A stretch of DNA of 64,000 nucleotides from Nematopogon swammerdamellus (GCA_946902875.1 OX336355.1:14851347-14915346); one strand, 5' to 3'; numbered from the stretch's first letter, positions 34,620 through 49,600 are shown. Notes: generated from the sequence alone by a model not told the origin. Made by a program: numbers and translations.

Positions 34620-37600
34620 TGTTGTGGCATCTAAGGGATTTGCTCATTTAGATATTAGCGCCATCTCCTGGCGTTGCTGTGAGCCTTTGTTGTCTCTGCA
34701 ACGCGAAACTGTAGGGTCGAATCGATTTTTCATGATGTGGCTTGAGGTCGCCACAGTACTAAGCATAGTTCAGAAAACTTCGCCGAAACACGTCGATGCT
34801 GCGAGTGAAGTAGTGCAGGGTTTCATGAAGATTCACGCGAATAGTTCCCTTCCCTTGCCCCTCACTAGGTGATTGGGTTGGCACCGCCGTACTGGGCGTA
34901 AGATGGTCGCATAGCTTCCTCGGTTGTGTTCTCCTCTCGTCCAGTATAGCCAGCAATCCAAAGGGAAGTCTCCGGTACGTGGTGGCACCTTCTCTGAGGT
35001 GATATTGCCTGGTCGGATCATGTTATCTTGCCCCTCTGACTCAGCCACCCATACTGGATTAAATCAAAAAATAACCGGATTGGTATCACCGTACTAAATT
35101 TAGGTCGGAATTTAGTAAAGTAAAAAAATACGGTGCTTTCCAGTCAGGATCAGTGTAGCTGACAGGAAGAGGATGTAAGGGGCTGACACCAGGAGCGTCG
35201 ATGGTTTCATAAAATAAAATTTTCTATGCAGGTAGTAGCGTGTACGGCTCTGAACGTGCTCCTGATAGACCTGGGCATGTCCGTGAGCTTCGTGACAACC
35301 GTGCTGCCGGTGTTGCTTGACGCCAAGGAAGGTCTCTCCATAGACCGCTACCAGGCCTCGTGGTTCGGTAAGTGCGTCTTTATATTGTACTGATTGATTG
35401 TCCATATTAATAATTATTTATATTATCTGACGTGGAGGTCATTCATGGTCATCATCTTTATACAACCGCTACGAAACCCTATTTTCACCATATTCCTTTC
35501 GGAGCAAGGTGCACTGCAAGAATTTACCTCCTTTCTGTTTGCATGCTCTTACATGAAGTATGTACTGTGCTAATTCGTGTACGGACGGCGGAGGTTTTTT
35601 AATAGGCTTCCGTACGGGATACGGAAATCTAAAAAAGCGGTCAAAGAGTCGAACTCGCCTGGAGAGGGTTTCGTACCATTCAGTTTTCCGTGAGAACTTT
35701 AAGACGGAGGTTACACGCTAGGTTTGGCATCAGTTCAGTCCATCAATCTGGTTAAACCATGGTCCAGACTGACCGTTTAATCTAACTAAACTGATGGATG
35801 GATGGATTGGACTGATGGACCAGACTGATGGATTTTAAAATATTTTGATACTAGACTGATGGCAGACTGATCGTCGTCGTCTGGCGTCAGTTCGGCGTCA
35901 ATCTGGTCGTGACCAAGGTCACGGACTGAACTGATGCCAAACCTAGCGTGTAACCTCCGTTTAAGGCTTAGGATTTTCATTTAGGTTTTCCTGAAAAATA
36001 TAAGAGAGGTTCTTTAATATATTTTCAACCATGAATTTTTATATTCCTTTTCACTGTACGTGACATGTCACATGATGCACTTAAAGATTTTTTTTATCTT
36101 TCTACTTTGTCCCCCAAAATCGAAATTCATTCATTATTTACGCTTTACGCCCGTCTTTGGGTCATCTGTATATGTACCAAATTTTATTTTTTTTCGTCCA
36201 GTAGATTCGGAGAATTCTGTGACAGACGGACCGACAGACACCAGAGTGATCCTATAAGGGTTCCGTTTTTATTTTTTTTACTTTTTAGGTACGGAATCCT
36301 AAAAAGGAGCGATTACGCAAGACCGGTATATATTGATAGGTTAATAGGTACCAGTATTTATATTTTTGGTTATCAGACCCAAATCAATCACGACTAAACA
36401 TATTATAAAGTCACATATGTGTCGAAAATTTCCTCTTGTGTGTATTTAAAAAAATCAGAAAAAAAGATAACACGTGCTTATTTAAGGCGTGCAAAATAAA
36501 TAAAAAACTGTTATATTATTCAATATTCTTGAGTTTGTCTCCAATTAATAGCATGAGCACATACAGTTTTTGCATCAATTTAAATAAACCCATTAATTGG
36601 TTGATTTATCTGTTCAATTAATTGATTTAATATTAGTATTATTGATATTGATTTAGTATTAATAGTACCGTGTGGGGCCGGTACTTTAAAAGAATAGCCC
36701 CACTGCATCTCTCCCCGTGTATGTCGTAAAAGGCGACTCAGGGATATGACTCCCTTCTTATATTACTAGGTGGTAGGGTTTAACCCGCCCGGGTTGGTAC
36801 CATCGCGCTGAATGAAAGGTCGGTCGAAACGAAATGTAAATGGTTTGTGTTTTCCGTCCAGTTCAGTGTAGCCGGCACGACCGAGGGGAGGCACTGACGT
36901 GGCACCAAGTTCACCCGGTGTTGTGGGCTGACATCATGGATGTTGTGGGTGATGTAAGCCAACCGTGTCAGTTACAATAAAAAAAAAAACTTGAAGATTC
37001 GTTGTGGCTCTCACAAGCCCGCAGGGTTGACGGAAAAGAGATTTATCTCTGGCGACGAGCTGAGCAAATTAAAAAATTATTCCAAACAAACCCTGAGGAA
37101 TGTTTCATTTCGTGGGGAGACAGATGTCCCGCATTATTTGATAACATATATCATATAACACATGTAATATAATAAAAAATCGATATGTAAACAACAATAA
37201 CAAATTTTATATTTTTTTTAGTTGTGGACTTGTGGACAACTTTCCGTGCCTGTGAGTGAGTGTATATAAGACTGCATTATTGTACCGTGTAAGGGTGAGT
37301 GTGAAGGTGTATGTTTGTGTGAGATCCTGTATGTGTGAGTTTTCAATTTCAATTAATTCAATTTCAATTAAATTTATTATCTTTAGGTAACAAGGTTACA
37401 CTTAGGTTGTGTTACATAGGTTAATATGTGAGAGAGCGTGCCTAACTAAGCTAAAATATATGCCAGTTAATAAGGTGTGTAAGGAAGGTGTGTATGTGAC
37501 CGAAATATGTTTTTATTATTTTTGTAAGATTTCTTGTAGCTAATTTATCAACTCGAAATCTGTACAATGCCAAAGTTAAAACTAAAACGTTGACCGACAG

Positions 37601-40600
37601 AAATAACATTTTGCAAATAATCCACCTTCGGCACTGCGACGGAACATACATATTTACGAGAAATGTATAAAGGTTATTACTAGAACAAGTTTTTCTATTA
37701 GACCGCAAGTGACGCGACACGCACCATCCTTCACCTGGATACTCAGTCACGCACGAGACACAAGCGCATCTAGGCTTCAATCTTTTAATCGCTTGATTGC
37801 TTGAAACCAGCACCACACATTACAACTCCTGGCTGTGTACGGTCATGTGGGAGCAAAGATTTTAGAAGGAGAGTAGATATGCGAAGGAGGCGTGCCCGCG
37901 ACACCGTAATATGGGCTGATTTACCCATATTAGCGATCGATGTGTGCGTGAGCGCACGTGGATGCAACGCTTTGGATTGGCCAAAAATCGCTGATGCGAA
38001 TGTGTTCGTGCGTTCGTACATGTTAATTGTGATTGTGTGCGATCGGAAACTGGCGACAGAGCGGTTACGATACGAGGGGGTGTTCATGCGACATCTTCTC
38101 TCCTTCCAAAATCTTTGTGTGGGACCATGGAGAAAAGCGTGCGTAAATTAATACGTTTCCTTTTGTTTTTGAGAGTTTCTAGTTACCTACAAGAAACTAA
38201 TCAGATCTTGTGATTCCATTGGGTTTTGGTTCAATTCTTTCATTTTTTATGACACTAAGGAAAGGTATTTAAGTTCATTCACTCACTGCTAACCGTACTA
38301 GACATTACGATACTAGACAATACGATACTGGAAATTACGATACTATACAGAACGATACTAGACAGTACTATGCTAGACAATAGGATACTAGACAGTACGT
38401 TACTAGACAGCACGATACTAGACACTACGATACTAGACAGAACGATACTAGACAGTACTATGCTAGACCATACGATACTAGACAGTATCTATAAAATCCA
38501 CTCGCATTTGCAACACCACTCCACTGAATGAAGAATAGAATAGAATAGAAACTCTTTATTGCACACAATGGAAAAAAGAACAGTACATGAGTAGAACAAA
38601 CCAATACAGAAGTGCGCAAAGGCGGACTTATCACTGCAAGTGATTTCTTCCAGTCAACCTTTATGAAGATGAGTCAAATAAAAAAATAGTTCGTCTTTTC
38701 CATTTAATTAATTCAATGTCTGTGCCCTGCAAGTAAGGGAAGCATTGGAACGCAGTTCTGGAAATAATGTGCAATGGTCAGCACACCTGTTCACCGACAG
38801 ATAACATCTTCTGTTTAAGCATATAAAGTGTATTTATCTCAAAGAACTTTATAAACATTCAGGCATTTAATTCAATCCAGGCCCGTTAAAGATATCTACT
38901 ACCAATGACAATGCTACCAATAGCGTTGCATGTGATTCGTAATTGCGAAAACATATAGTATTTGTTTAGTAGCACACTCTCTTACTTTTTGTTTTTGTTT
39001 TATTTTATGGAAATTTATTTTTCCGCTTTATTATAGGCAATTGTAAATGAATTTTTTTTTCTTTTATAGTGTTTAGAAACACCTATCAAACACAATTAAA
39101 AAACAGTAGTTACTTTATATCGTTTGTAAAAAAAAATACAAAAAATGGACATGTGTGCTATTGAATGTAAATTCGGAAATGTGTCCTATGACACCTAACA
39201 CGGTTGGCTACATCACCTACAACATCCGTGAGTCAGCCCATAATACCTTGGTGAACTATGTGCTGTGCCAGTGCTTCCCTTCGGTCGTGCCGGCTACGCT
39301 GAACTGGACGATTCGACCGACGTTTCATTCAGTGCGGCGGCGGTACCAACCAACCCGGGCGGGATAAACCCTACCACCTAGTAAGGTAAGAAGGGAAGGG
39401 ATCTACAGTTTTACGTGGAATCTGATCCACGTTCAGCCTCCAACAGTCGAGTGGTCACCCATCCAATTACTGACCGCGCCCAGGTGTGCTTAACAACAGA
39501 CGACCGAGCGCATTACTGAGCTACCGAGGCCGATAAAAACTTATTGCAGAACAATCTATATTGTTCACAGGCAGCATTGTGTTCCTGTGCCAACCCCTCG
39601 GCAGTATATTCTCTGGACCTCTTCTCGACTACGTCGGACGCAAGAAGGCCTTGTTTCTAGTCAATATTCCCCATGTGATCGCCTGGATCCTGATGCACTA
39701 CGCCTGGAGCGTGCCAGTTCTTTTCGCGGCAAACGCGCTGCTCGGCTTCGGAACTGGCATCATGGAAGCGCCTTCTGTCACTTATGTTGGGGAGATAAGG
39801 TAAAGGAAAAACAAATTAACTAATTTGGAAATTTTCAACTTGATTTTTTTTTTTTACTTAATTTTTTTATTTATTTTATGGAAACTGACACGGTTGGCTA
39901 CATCACCTACAACATCCGTGATGTCAGCCCATAATACCGGGTGAACTTGGTGCCACGTCAGTGCTTCCCTTCGGTCGTGCCGGCTACACTGAACTGGCCG
40001 GAAAACACAAACTTTTTACATAGCCGTTTCGACATACGACGACAGCCGATGCAACGAAACGTTTAGAATTTACGACCAGGGGACAGACAGATGCACGCGT
40101 CACACCATTAGATTTTGTTTTCACTTCTTTGAGGTACTGACCCTAAAACCGATAACTGTATGTTGGGTTTCCGTTTAATATTGACATTCTCATTCCGATA
40201 TAATTTTCAGATAGTATACACTGTAATTTTGGGAGCAGACTTTATAAAACTTTGTGTCTGTGCTTTCCGTCCACTTCGGTGTATTCAGCACGGCCAAAGA
40301 AAAACACCGGCATGCCTGCTAGTACGGCAAGATCAAGGATACAACCATGCCTGGTTTCTTAAAACACCCAGATACTTACAATGATTATTCGCTCAAATGG
40401 AGGCCGCGTACAAGTAGATGGGGCGTGCGTGGGACGCCATAGGTAGGTATGATAGACAGACGACCTAAAAAAAACCGGGAATGAATGGATGAGAAGAACG
40501 GAAGATCTCGCTTGTGGGGTTTTCCGGCCAGTTCAGTGTAGCCGACATAAAAGGAAGAGAAGCACTGGCATGTCACCTAGTTCACCCGGCTGACATCATG

Positions 40601-43600
40601 GATGTTTTTTTTTTTTATGGAACCTGACACCTTTGGCTACATTACCTACAACATCCGTGATGTCAGCCCATAACACAGGGTGAACTAGGTGCCATGTCAG
40701 TGCTTCCCTTCATTTCATGTCGGCTACACTCGACGTGGCACCAAGTTCACTCGGTGTTATGGGCTGACATCACGGATGTTGTAGGTGATGTAGCCAACCG
40801 TGTCAGATTCCATAAAAAAAAATATGCTGACGATGGTGATCATTATTCGTGTTCCAGTGAGCCCGCCATCCGTGGAGTGCTGACGACCCTCACGTGTACG
40901 TTCACGTCAGTAGGCGTGTTCTCCGCCTACCTGCTCGGGAGCCTACTGCCCTGGCGGCTGGCCGCTCTGGTCTGCCTCTCCGTGCCCGTGACCACAATGC
41001 TCTTGGTGTTGCTGGTGAGTGATTTTTTTTATGGATACGCGAGACACTTGGCGCCGTCAGCGTGGATTGTTGAGCCGACGACGGCCAAAAGCATTCGGTT
41101 TAGAACGGAGGCTGCGAATACCGCGCCGGCTTGACACGTACTTGACAATAATTAAGGCATCTGTCAAGCCGGCATTAATTATTAATGAATGTTTATTTGC
41201 TGATATTTACATCGATATATGTATATGTACTTCTTAATAAACAATGCGCCATTTAGCACAAGTTGAGGCCGTCCACCCTCAACTGAGCCAGTCGATCGCG
41301 ATCAGCCGACGGCGCTACACGCGCAGTCCGCGCGCATCACCCGCCTCTAACTGCGACTAACATTTCAAAATTCAAGAAGATCGCTCAAGTCGTTTTGGCT
41401 GTGACACACAAACGGACGGACAGGATCGATTTTATAAAAATACCTGCCAGCCGCGTATCGCTGGCTACCTATTTCCTCCAAGCTGGCTACGGAACCCTAT
41501 AAACCGATAAGATAACAGACAAGATAAAATGTATTCTAGTTACAGCGCAGTGTCAATAAGTTCAAGGATTCTTCATTCTCATTAATTATTATTCTAACAG
41601 TTCTCGTTATTATATTAAGTGAACATAAATCTTTATTTGTGCAACGGAGGAATCTGCTCATCTGTATTCATTGGATTATAGTTCGCTTTATTGGTAGGTA
41701 TCATCCTCGTATGTATTAGGATACTGAGGTTAATTACGACATAGTCTGCTTGTAGCCATACTAAAAAAAATCTATATAACTACAAACTAACTGGGAAATT
41801 TTTTAAGGGATAATTCTGGAGCCCTAATGAACAACATTAGACAAATTAGTAATTTTGTCAAAATAAAAATATTTCGTCATCCCAAAACATTTTTCGAATT
41901 TACGAAAATGTATTAGGATCATATTTTTTTTTATTACGAAAATATCAGAATGACAAAACTGTTATTCATTTTGGCACCAGTTACAAGAGAGGGTTACTTT
42001 AGGATTAATTACATTCCATACAATGTTACGAGACCTCACAGCATGCATATAGTTTCTTAGTATCGGTGTCGTATAGCAATGGATCAGTGAGCTGTTTCCA
42101 CGAGCTCAGTATCAAATGACAAGAGAGCGCGCATTCGAAAGCGGTCCGCGAAACTCTACACCGCATTAGAACAATTCCAGTCATCGCGTTTTTGTCACGT
42201 ACTCCATACACACACCCTCTCACACATTTTGACGTGATGACGTCACGTCTTATAAATTGATGAACACCGGCTGCACACACGAAAAAGTGTCACGTTCCAT
42301 CTGAACCTGTGTGTGCAAGCGAGAGCAAGGCGACAAGTGTAACAAGCGATAGAGAGGCACAATCGGTATAGTCAAAGTTACCATGGTAACGTCTTAAGAA
42401 GTAAAACTGTCAAGATCAGACAACTGAAGTTTATTGGCCAGTCACAAGATGATTAATCTTTCTACTGGAAATAATTATATAATTACGGATCTTTGCTCTA
42501 TGTACTACGATTATTCCACGTCATCACATGAAACTATCGTCCGTAAACCGCCTTTACAGACAACCAATAAGATAAGAAATAAGAAATAAGATACCGTAAT
42601 CCGGTATGGGTGGCTGAGTCGGGGAGGGACCAAAGCACATGCTCCGACCAGCAAATATCACCTCCGACCATGACGGAGACTTCCTTGGATTGCTGGCTAA
42701 CTGGACTAGAGGAGAACACAACCGAGACTGCTATGCGGCCATCTTACATCCAGTACGTTGGTACCAATCCAGTCGGCTACAATTTGAGCCTACCACCTAG
42801 TAAGGGGCAAGGGAAGGGACCTACAGTTTTACACCGGTTCCGAACGGTGAAGCAGCAGGTGTAGGTATGCACGTAAATTTTTTCTTAAGAAAAAACTCAT
42901 TGGTACACGCCGACCGGATTCGAACCTCGGTACGCTCGCATGAGAAGCCGATGCTGAAACCACTCGGCCACACGCTACTTGGCTTTGTCACAGATTACTT
43001 AATGCTTTGTGTGGCTGAGTGGCTGTTTTTTGGGTGCTGCTCAGTGGAACTAGCATCTAGTTAGTTAGCATCTAGTAGTTATGCTCTAGAGCTCAACGGT
43101 CAGTCAGTCAGCGTGTATGCGTCCACTGCTGGACGTACGCCTCTAGAATTTTTCTCCAGTCCTCCCGGCCTTCGGCGGTACGGAACCAGTGCGTTCCACC
43201 GACGTACTCAATTTCGTCTTCCCACCTGGCGGGTGGTACGGCCGCCAGTGTAGGACACGGTGTAGTTAGAGCTTAAGAGTTAGGTTACATTATATCATTT
43301 AGGCGACACGGTGTAGTTAGAGCTTAAGAGTTAGGTTACATTATATCATTTAGACGACACGGTGTAGGTAGAGCTTAAGAGTTAGGTTACATTATATCAT
43401 TTAGACGACACGGTGTAGGTAGAGCTTAAGAGTTAGGTTACATTATATCATTTAGACGACACGGTGTAGTTGGAGCTTAAGAGTTAGGTTACATTATATC
43501 ATTTAGACGACATGGTGTAGGTAGAGCTTAAGAGTTAGGTTACATTATATCATTTAGACGACACGGTGTAGGTAGAGCTTAAGAGTTAGGTTACATTATA

Positions 43601-46600
43601 TCATTTAGACAACACGGTGTAGGTAGAGCTTAGAGTTAGGTTACATTATATCATTTAGACGACACGGTGTAGGTAGACCTTAAGTGTTAGGTTACATACA
43701 TTATATCATTTAGACGACACGGTGTAGGAAGAGCTAATGAGTTAGGTTACATTATATTATTTAGACGACACGGTGTATTTAGAGCTTAAGAGTTAGGTTA
43801 CATTATATTATTTAGACGACACGGTGTAGGAAGAGCTAATGAGTTAGGTTACATTATATTATTTAGACGACACGGTGTATTTAGAGCTTAAGAGTTAGGT
43901 TACATTATATTATTTAGACGACACGTTGTAGGTAGAGCTCAACAGTTAGGTTACATTATATTATTTAGACGAAACGGTGTAGTTAGAGCTTACGAGTTAG
44001 GTTACATTATATTATTTAGACGAAACGGTGTAGGTAGAGTTTAACAGTTAGGTTATATTATATTATTTAGACCCTAATCAAACCTAATTTCAGTGCATAT
44101 TGTGCTTTGTGCCCACAGGTGCCCGAGACGCCGATCTGGCTGTTGTGGAAAGGTCGCGACGAGGAGGCTCTGAAGTCGCTGCGGAGCCTTCGCGGCTGGG
44201 CGGAGCCTGAACAAGTCGCTGAAGAGTTTCAGGAGCTGGTGAAATATAGCGAGCTTCGCCAGCTTTGCCTAGTGTGCACTCATCAAGGTAAATTTTGTCA
44301 GCCTCGATAGCTCAGTGGTGCAGACAGTCAACTATCGCTATTGAATGTTAAGCAACGCTGGGTGCGGTCAGTACTTGGATGGGTGACCGCTGACCGTTGG
44401 AGGCTGACCGAGGTTCGGATTCCTCGTAAAACTGTAGGTCCCTTCCCTCCTAATCTTACTTGGTGGTAGGGTTTAACCCGCCCGGGTTGGTACCACCGCA
44501 CTGAATGAAACGTCGGTCAAAACAGCTATGTAAAATAGTTTGTGTTTTCCGACCAGTTCAGTGTAGCCGGCACGATCAAAGGGGGAAGCACTGACATGGC
44601 ACCTAGTTCACCCGGTGTTATGGGCTGGCATCACGGACGTTGTAGGTGATGTAGCCAACCGTGTCAGTTTCCATAAAAAAAAAAAAAAATTATTATTATC
44701 AAGGTCAAATTGTCAAATCAATTATAGTCAGAGGGGCCAAATCACATACTCTGCCTATGGCATCGTCGGCCAGACGATTTCTTGGTGAGCCGATATCACT
44801 TCCATACCATACCGGAAACTCCCTTTGGGTGGACTTCAGTTGGCTATACTGGAATAGAGGAGAACACAGCCGAGGCTGCTATGCGACCATCTTACATCCA
44901 GTACGGTGTTACCAACCCAGTCGGCTACAATTTGAGCCTACCACCTAGTAAGACCTGGCTTCCCTCATCCCTCCTGCCCCGATCCGTATTCGTCACACCC
45001 GCCGGACTCGCTCGGAACATCCATATGTTGTTGACACACAACTTCTGAGAACTCATCGCTTTTCGAAATCGTTCCTATGTCGTACGGTGAAAATATGGAA
45101 CGGTCTTCCGGCGAGTGTGTTCCCCACCACCTATAACCTGGGAATCTTCAAAAGGCGTGTTAATAAATTAGACAACAACCTCTTTGTCCGCCTTGTAGCT
45201 GGCATGGCGCCTCTCTGAGCGTGGTTTCGCGAGGAGTGGGGTTATTGGCTGTGTGTTAATCGTTCTTTGAACTTTTGGGCACAGCCACCCGTGCCGGTAG
45301 TCTATAAAAAAAAAAAATAATAAAAAAAATTATTATTAGAGAAATGCATTTGTGTGCTTACGTGTGTTCGCCTCCAGGTTAGGCCGTCCATGCTTTACCT
45401 ATTTTAGTTTATAATATTTATTTATTTATTGCGATGTTGTATATTTATGGATTTTTTTATGATTCGAATTCGTATAAAAATCGGCCAAGTGCGAGTCGAA
45501 CTCGCGCACCGAGGGTTCCGTATCGCCATGTCATGGTCAGCGCCACTCACGCCATGTATGTATTAGTTAAAATGCTTCATACTCTTTTCATACACTTTTT
45601 AGTTTCTTGTATGAGGACCCCGTGATTTTTTCGCCTTTTCTTATTTCTATTATTTGTTGTTATATCATCGGATATATTAAGACATATTCTGTGAAAATTT
45701 CATTGGGCTACCTACCTATTAAGGTTCAAGAGATACAGCTCTCGGGCAGACGGACAGACATACAGACAGATAGACGGCGTAGGCTTGGTAATAGGGTCCC
45801 GTACGACGGATAGGGAAGCCTAAAAACGAATCTTTACAACATAATATAGAAATCACATCGTATTCCAATTTCAAAAGCTAAATCTATCAATGCAAAATAT
45901 TTTAGAACGGTAAACTCTGGAACGCTTCTCCTGCCCACATATTTCCCCCCAAGTATAATCTTACTTGGTGTTAGGGTTTAACCCGCCCGGGTTGGTACCA
46001 CCGCACTGAATGAAACGTCGGTCTAAACGGCTATGAAAATAGTTTGTGTTTTCCGACCAGTTCAGTGTAGCCGGCACGATCAAAGGGGGAAGCACTGACA
46101 TGGCACCTAGTTCACCCGGTGTTATGGGCTGACATCACGGACGTTGTAGGTGATGTAGCCAATCGTGTCAGTTTCCATAAAAAAAAAAAAATAAAGTCTC
46201 GGGTCCTTCAATAGATGCGTGAATAGGCACCTGTCGGGCCTGCATGGCATTCGCAACCCTCGCGTACGACCGAATGTCCATGGGCGTCGTTAGCACCTTA
46301 CGCGTGGCTAGGCGCCACATGTCGTGCTTTCTATAATTTTTTTTTTAATCGAAATCATTTTTATTTTCTCTTTCAGGCAAAAACGCGACGCAGCCCGAAT
46401 GCAGGCACTCGCATCAATGTTTCATAATCAGAACACTTCAGAAGCTCCGGTACGTGGCGCTGTCGAGGGAGACGTTCAGGCCCTTCCAGCTGGTGATGGG
46501 ATACTTCGTGGTGCACACTCTGTGCGGGGTCGGACCCATCCGTTCTAACATGGTCAACGTCACCAGGGCGTACGGGATGAAGGACGATCCTAAGAATATT

Positions 46601-49600
46601 ATTGTGAGTAACAATCGGATACGGATGATAGAACAAATTGTGACAAGTTCGAGTGCAGTCTAACTGCTGATGAATGATCAATAAACAATACAATACAATC
46701 CGTCCAACCGTTGAGGCTGGCCGTGTTTCGGATTTCACATTAAACTGTAGGTCCCTTCTCCTACCATACTATCTATGGGCGGTAGGGTTTTTTTTTAATG
46801 TAAACCAGCATGGGTGGCTCTACCGAGAGACCAATGGTGCAGTCGACAGAGCCAAAATCACCTCTCCTCTCGAAACCACGCTCAGTTAGGTGCCATGCCA
46901 GCAGATTTGCGGACTGTTGCTAGGCTGTCTATTCCGTTAATACGACGCTTGAAGAGTTAAAGGATTCAGGAAATACACTCGCCGGAAGACAGTTCCACAC
47001 TCTAGCGGTGCGACTATGAAACGATTTGGGTTTTATTAAACAGTCCGTCTCGCATTGAAGAGCGGTTGTGGCGGCAATAAAAACTATTTACATATCCGTT
47101 TCAACCGATCTTTCATTCAGTGCGGTCGTACCAACCCGGGCGGGTTAAACCCTATTACCTAGTAAGGTAAGAAGGGAAAACACCTACAGTTTTACGTGCA
47201 ATCCGAACCACGGTTAGCCTACAAAGGTCGAGCGGTCACCCATCCAAGTATACTGATCGCACCCAGGTGTGCTTATGCCAGGTGTATATTGTATAATTTA
47301 ACTACCGAGGCTGACAAAATGTCCAATGCTTCAATCTAGAACGATAAAAAAGGTATAGACGCCGTACTGTCAAATGCTTGTATGAGAACTAGCGTCGCCG
47401 AGTTGCGGGGAACGGAGTGTACTTACCGATGATAAGATATTCCACTATTGTGCACACTAAACTTGGCTGTAGTGTTTTTACACGTAAACACCGAGCATGC
47501 GGGCATTTTAATTTAAACAGGTTTTTGCGAACGTAGCCGATGACAGACTGACGGGCCAGCGCGCGACCGTCCAATGAAACAAGTATGCTTTTACTTATAT
47601 CGTGTTACGCTGGCGAGGATAGGGTTCGGGGTCCATACCTTTTTTATCGTTCTAGGCTTCAATGCGTGATGTTTCTATATGAATGACAAGTATTTGTAAG
47701 CGTGTGTTTTTATTTCAGATAATATCAGGAGTGCTCTCAATCGCCATGACAGTCCTCTCCGCCAGCGTCATAAGGCTTGTGGGCAAGAGGGTTCTGGTGC
47801 TCACCACCACGGCCGGCTGCGTCGTCTGCGTCGGCGCACTCGCCGTCTACGCGAGGATCTATTTGGCTCCTGAGGTTCGAAAGAAGAAGGAAGACCTCTC
47901 CTGGAAATAAAAAATGTTTATGGTCCCGTACCTCAAAAGAGGAAAAAAAAACGGAACCCTTATGGTATTACCCTTGTGTTCGTATGTTTCTCTGTCCGAC
48001 TGTCACAGCCTATTTTCTCCGATACGATAAGTAGTAGACGTACACCACAAAATTTAAATTGAGGGGGTAAGTTTGGGGGTATAAATTAGAAAGTAAAAAA
48101 AAGTGCATCATGTGGCATATCGTTGAAAGGACTCGTTTTAAAATGCATAGTTTAAATGGTAAATTGCAATTTAATACCTACTTAACAAATATTAAAATAA
48201 CTATTAAAAGGGGCGTTTTGAAATGTTCCTAGAACACTTGCGGCATTACTCTGTTGGATGGTAAGGCTTGTCCTTTGAATGAAGTAGGCCGCCAGTTGCA
48301 TCCACCAGCAGAGGCCCAAGCCTCTTCAAGAAGCTTTTGGCTTCACTGCTCCACGGACCGAAGATTTCAACCGCAAACGCAACAATTCGAAATCTTGAAT
48401 AATATTTCTATATTTCTCTCCGCCCCGGCCGCAGCCGCGCCAGCCGCTCTTGAAGATGCCCGAACGTGACTTGGAACAAATGCTAATAAGATATTAAAAA
48501 ATCGAGCGCCCCCCCTCGAAAAAAATAGGAAATATAGGGCCTCTCTTATAGTTTACAGGAAAACCTAAGCGAAAACCCTATGTCTTAAAGCACTCACGGA
48601 AAACAGTATGGTATGGAACCCTTTCCACGCGAGTTCGACTCGCTTGACCGCTTTTTTTCTGTCACATATGGATACTGCATAATTTAAAATAACTGATTTC
48701 TGGTGTCATGTTTGAGAGGGATAAATAAAAAAATTATAAATATATTTTTTATTTAAATCATATTACTTATGGTAAAATTAATTCATCTCCGCGTCAAGGC
48801 ACTTAAAATAGGTTATGGTTATTTTTGTATGACAATTGAGAATACTCATATGGCGCGCCTCGCGCCCTGTGGTGTGGTGGGGGGAGTACGCCAATCGACA
48901 AGCCTCCCCCTCTCACGCCCTCCCCCTCACTTAGACATTCCCTTATAAAATGCTCCCCCCCCCCCCTTCCCGAAATTTCCGCTGGGGGAATTCCCCTTCT
49001 GGAACCCCTCTCTCCTCACTCTTTTGATTTTTAGGTTTCCGTACCCCGTACTAAGCCTAGGCCGCGCTGTCTGTCTGCCTGTCTGTTCGTTCGTCCGTCC
49101 GATGGCTGTATCTTTGGAGCCGTAATAGCAATTCCAATAAAATATAAATAAAATATAGCAATAAAAATACTAGATATAGTTTCGTTAGTCATGTCATTAA
49201 TTTCGGGTAGGTTACATAATATACACTCAAATAAACACTTTACGTAAGAAAAAAAAACATATGTTTATAGAAGCATTTTTTCTCCTAACAAAAAAATAAA
49301 ATCAAATAAGTAGCTGTAAAAACCAATCATAGTGACCCTGTGACTTACTTACAACAAACAGCTGTTCTGCGTTTGAACATAGTAGGGTCATTGACCCCGT
49401 ACAATGCAAGTTACCTACTGTTACACACAGGTTAATGTTAAGGTTAGGCTAAAAACATAAAAATTTTTTTTGCGTAACGTGTTTATTTTAGTATTTCTGT
49501 AACCCTCCCGAAATTAATGACATGACTAACGAAACACCTTATATTTACCACTTATCCACGAGCCAAATTCAAATAGTAAAAAGCGGTCAAGAACGAGTCA

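Noticed and set aside
43256..44071. CRISPR-like regular repeat array
   Set aside because: Units are contiguous with no distinct spacers, and this is an animal genome; it is a minisatellite.
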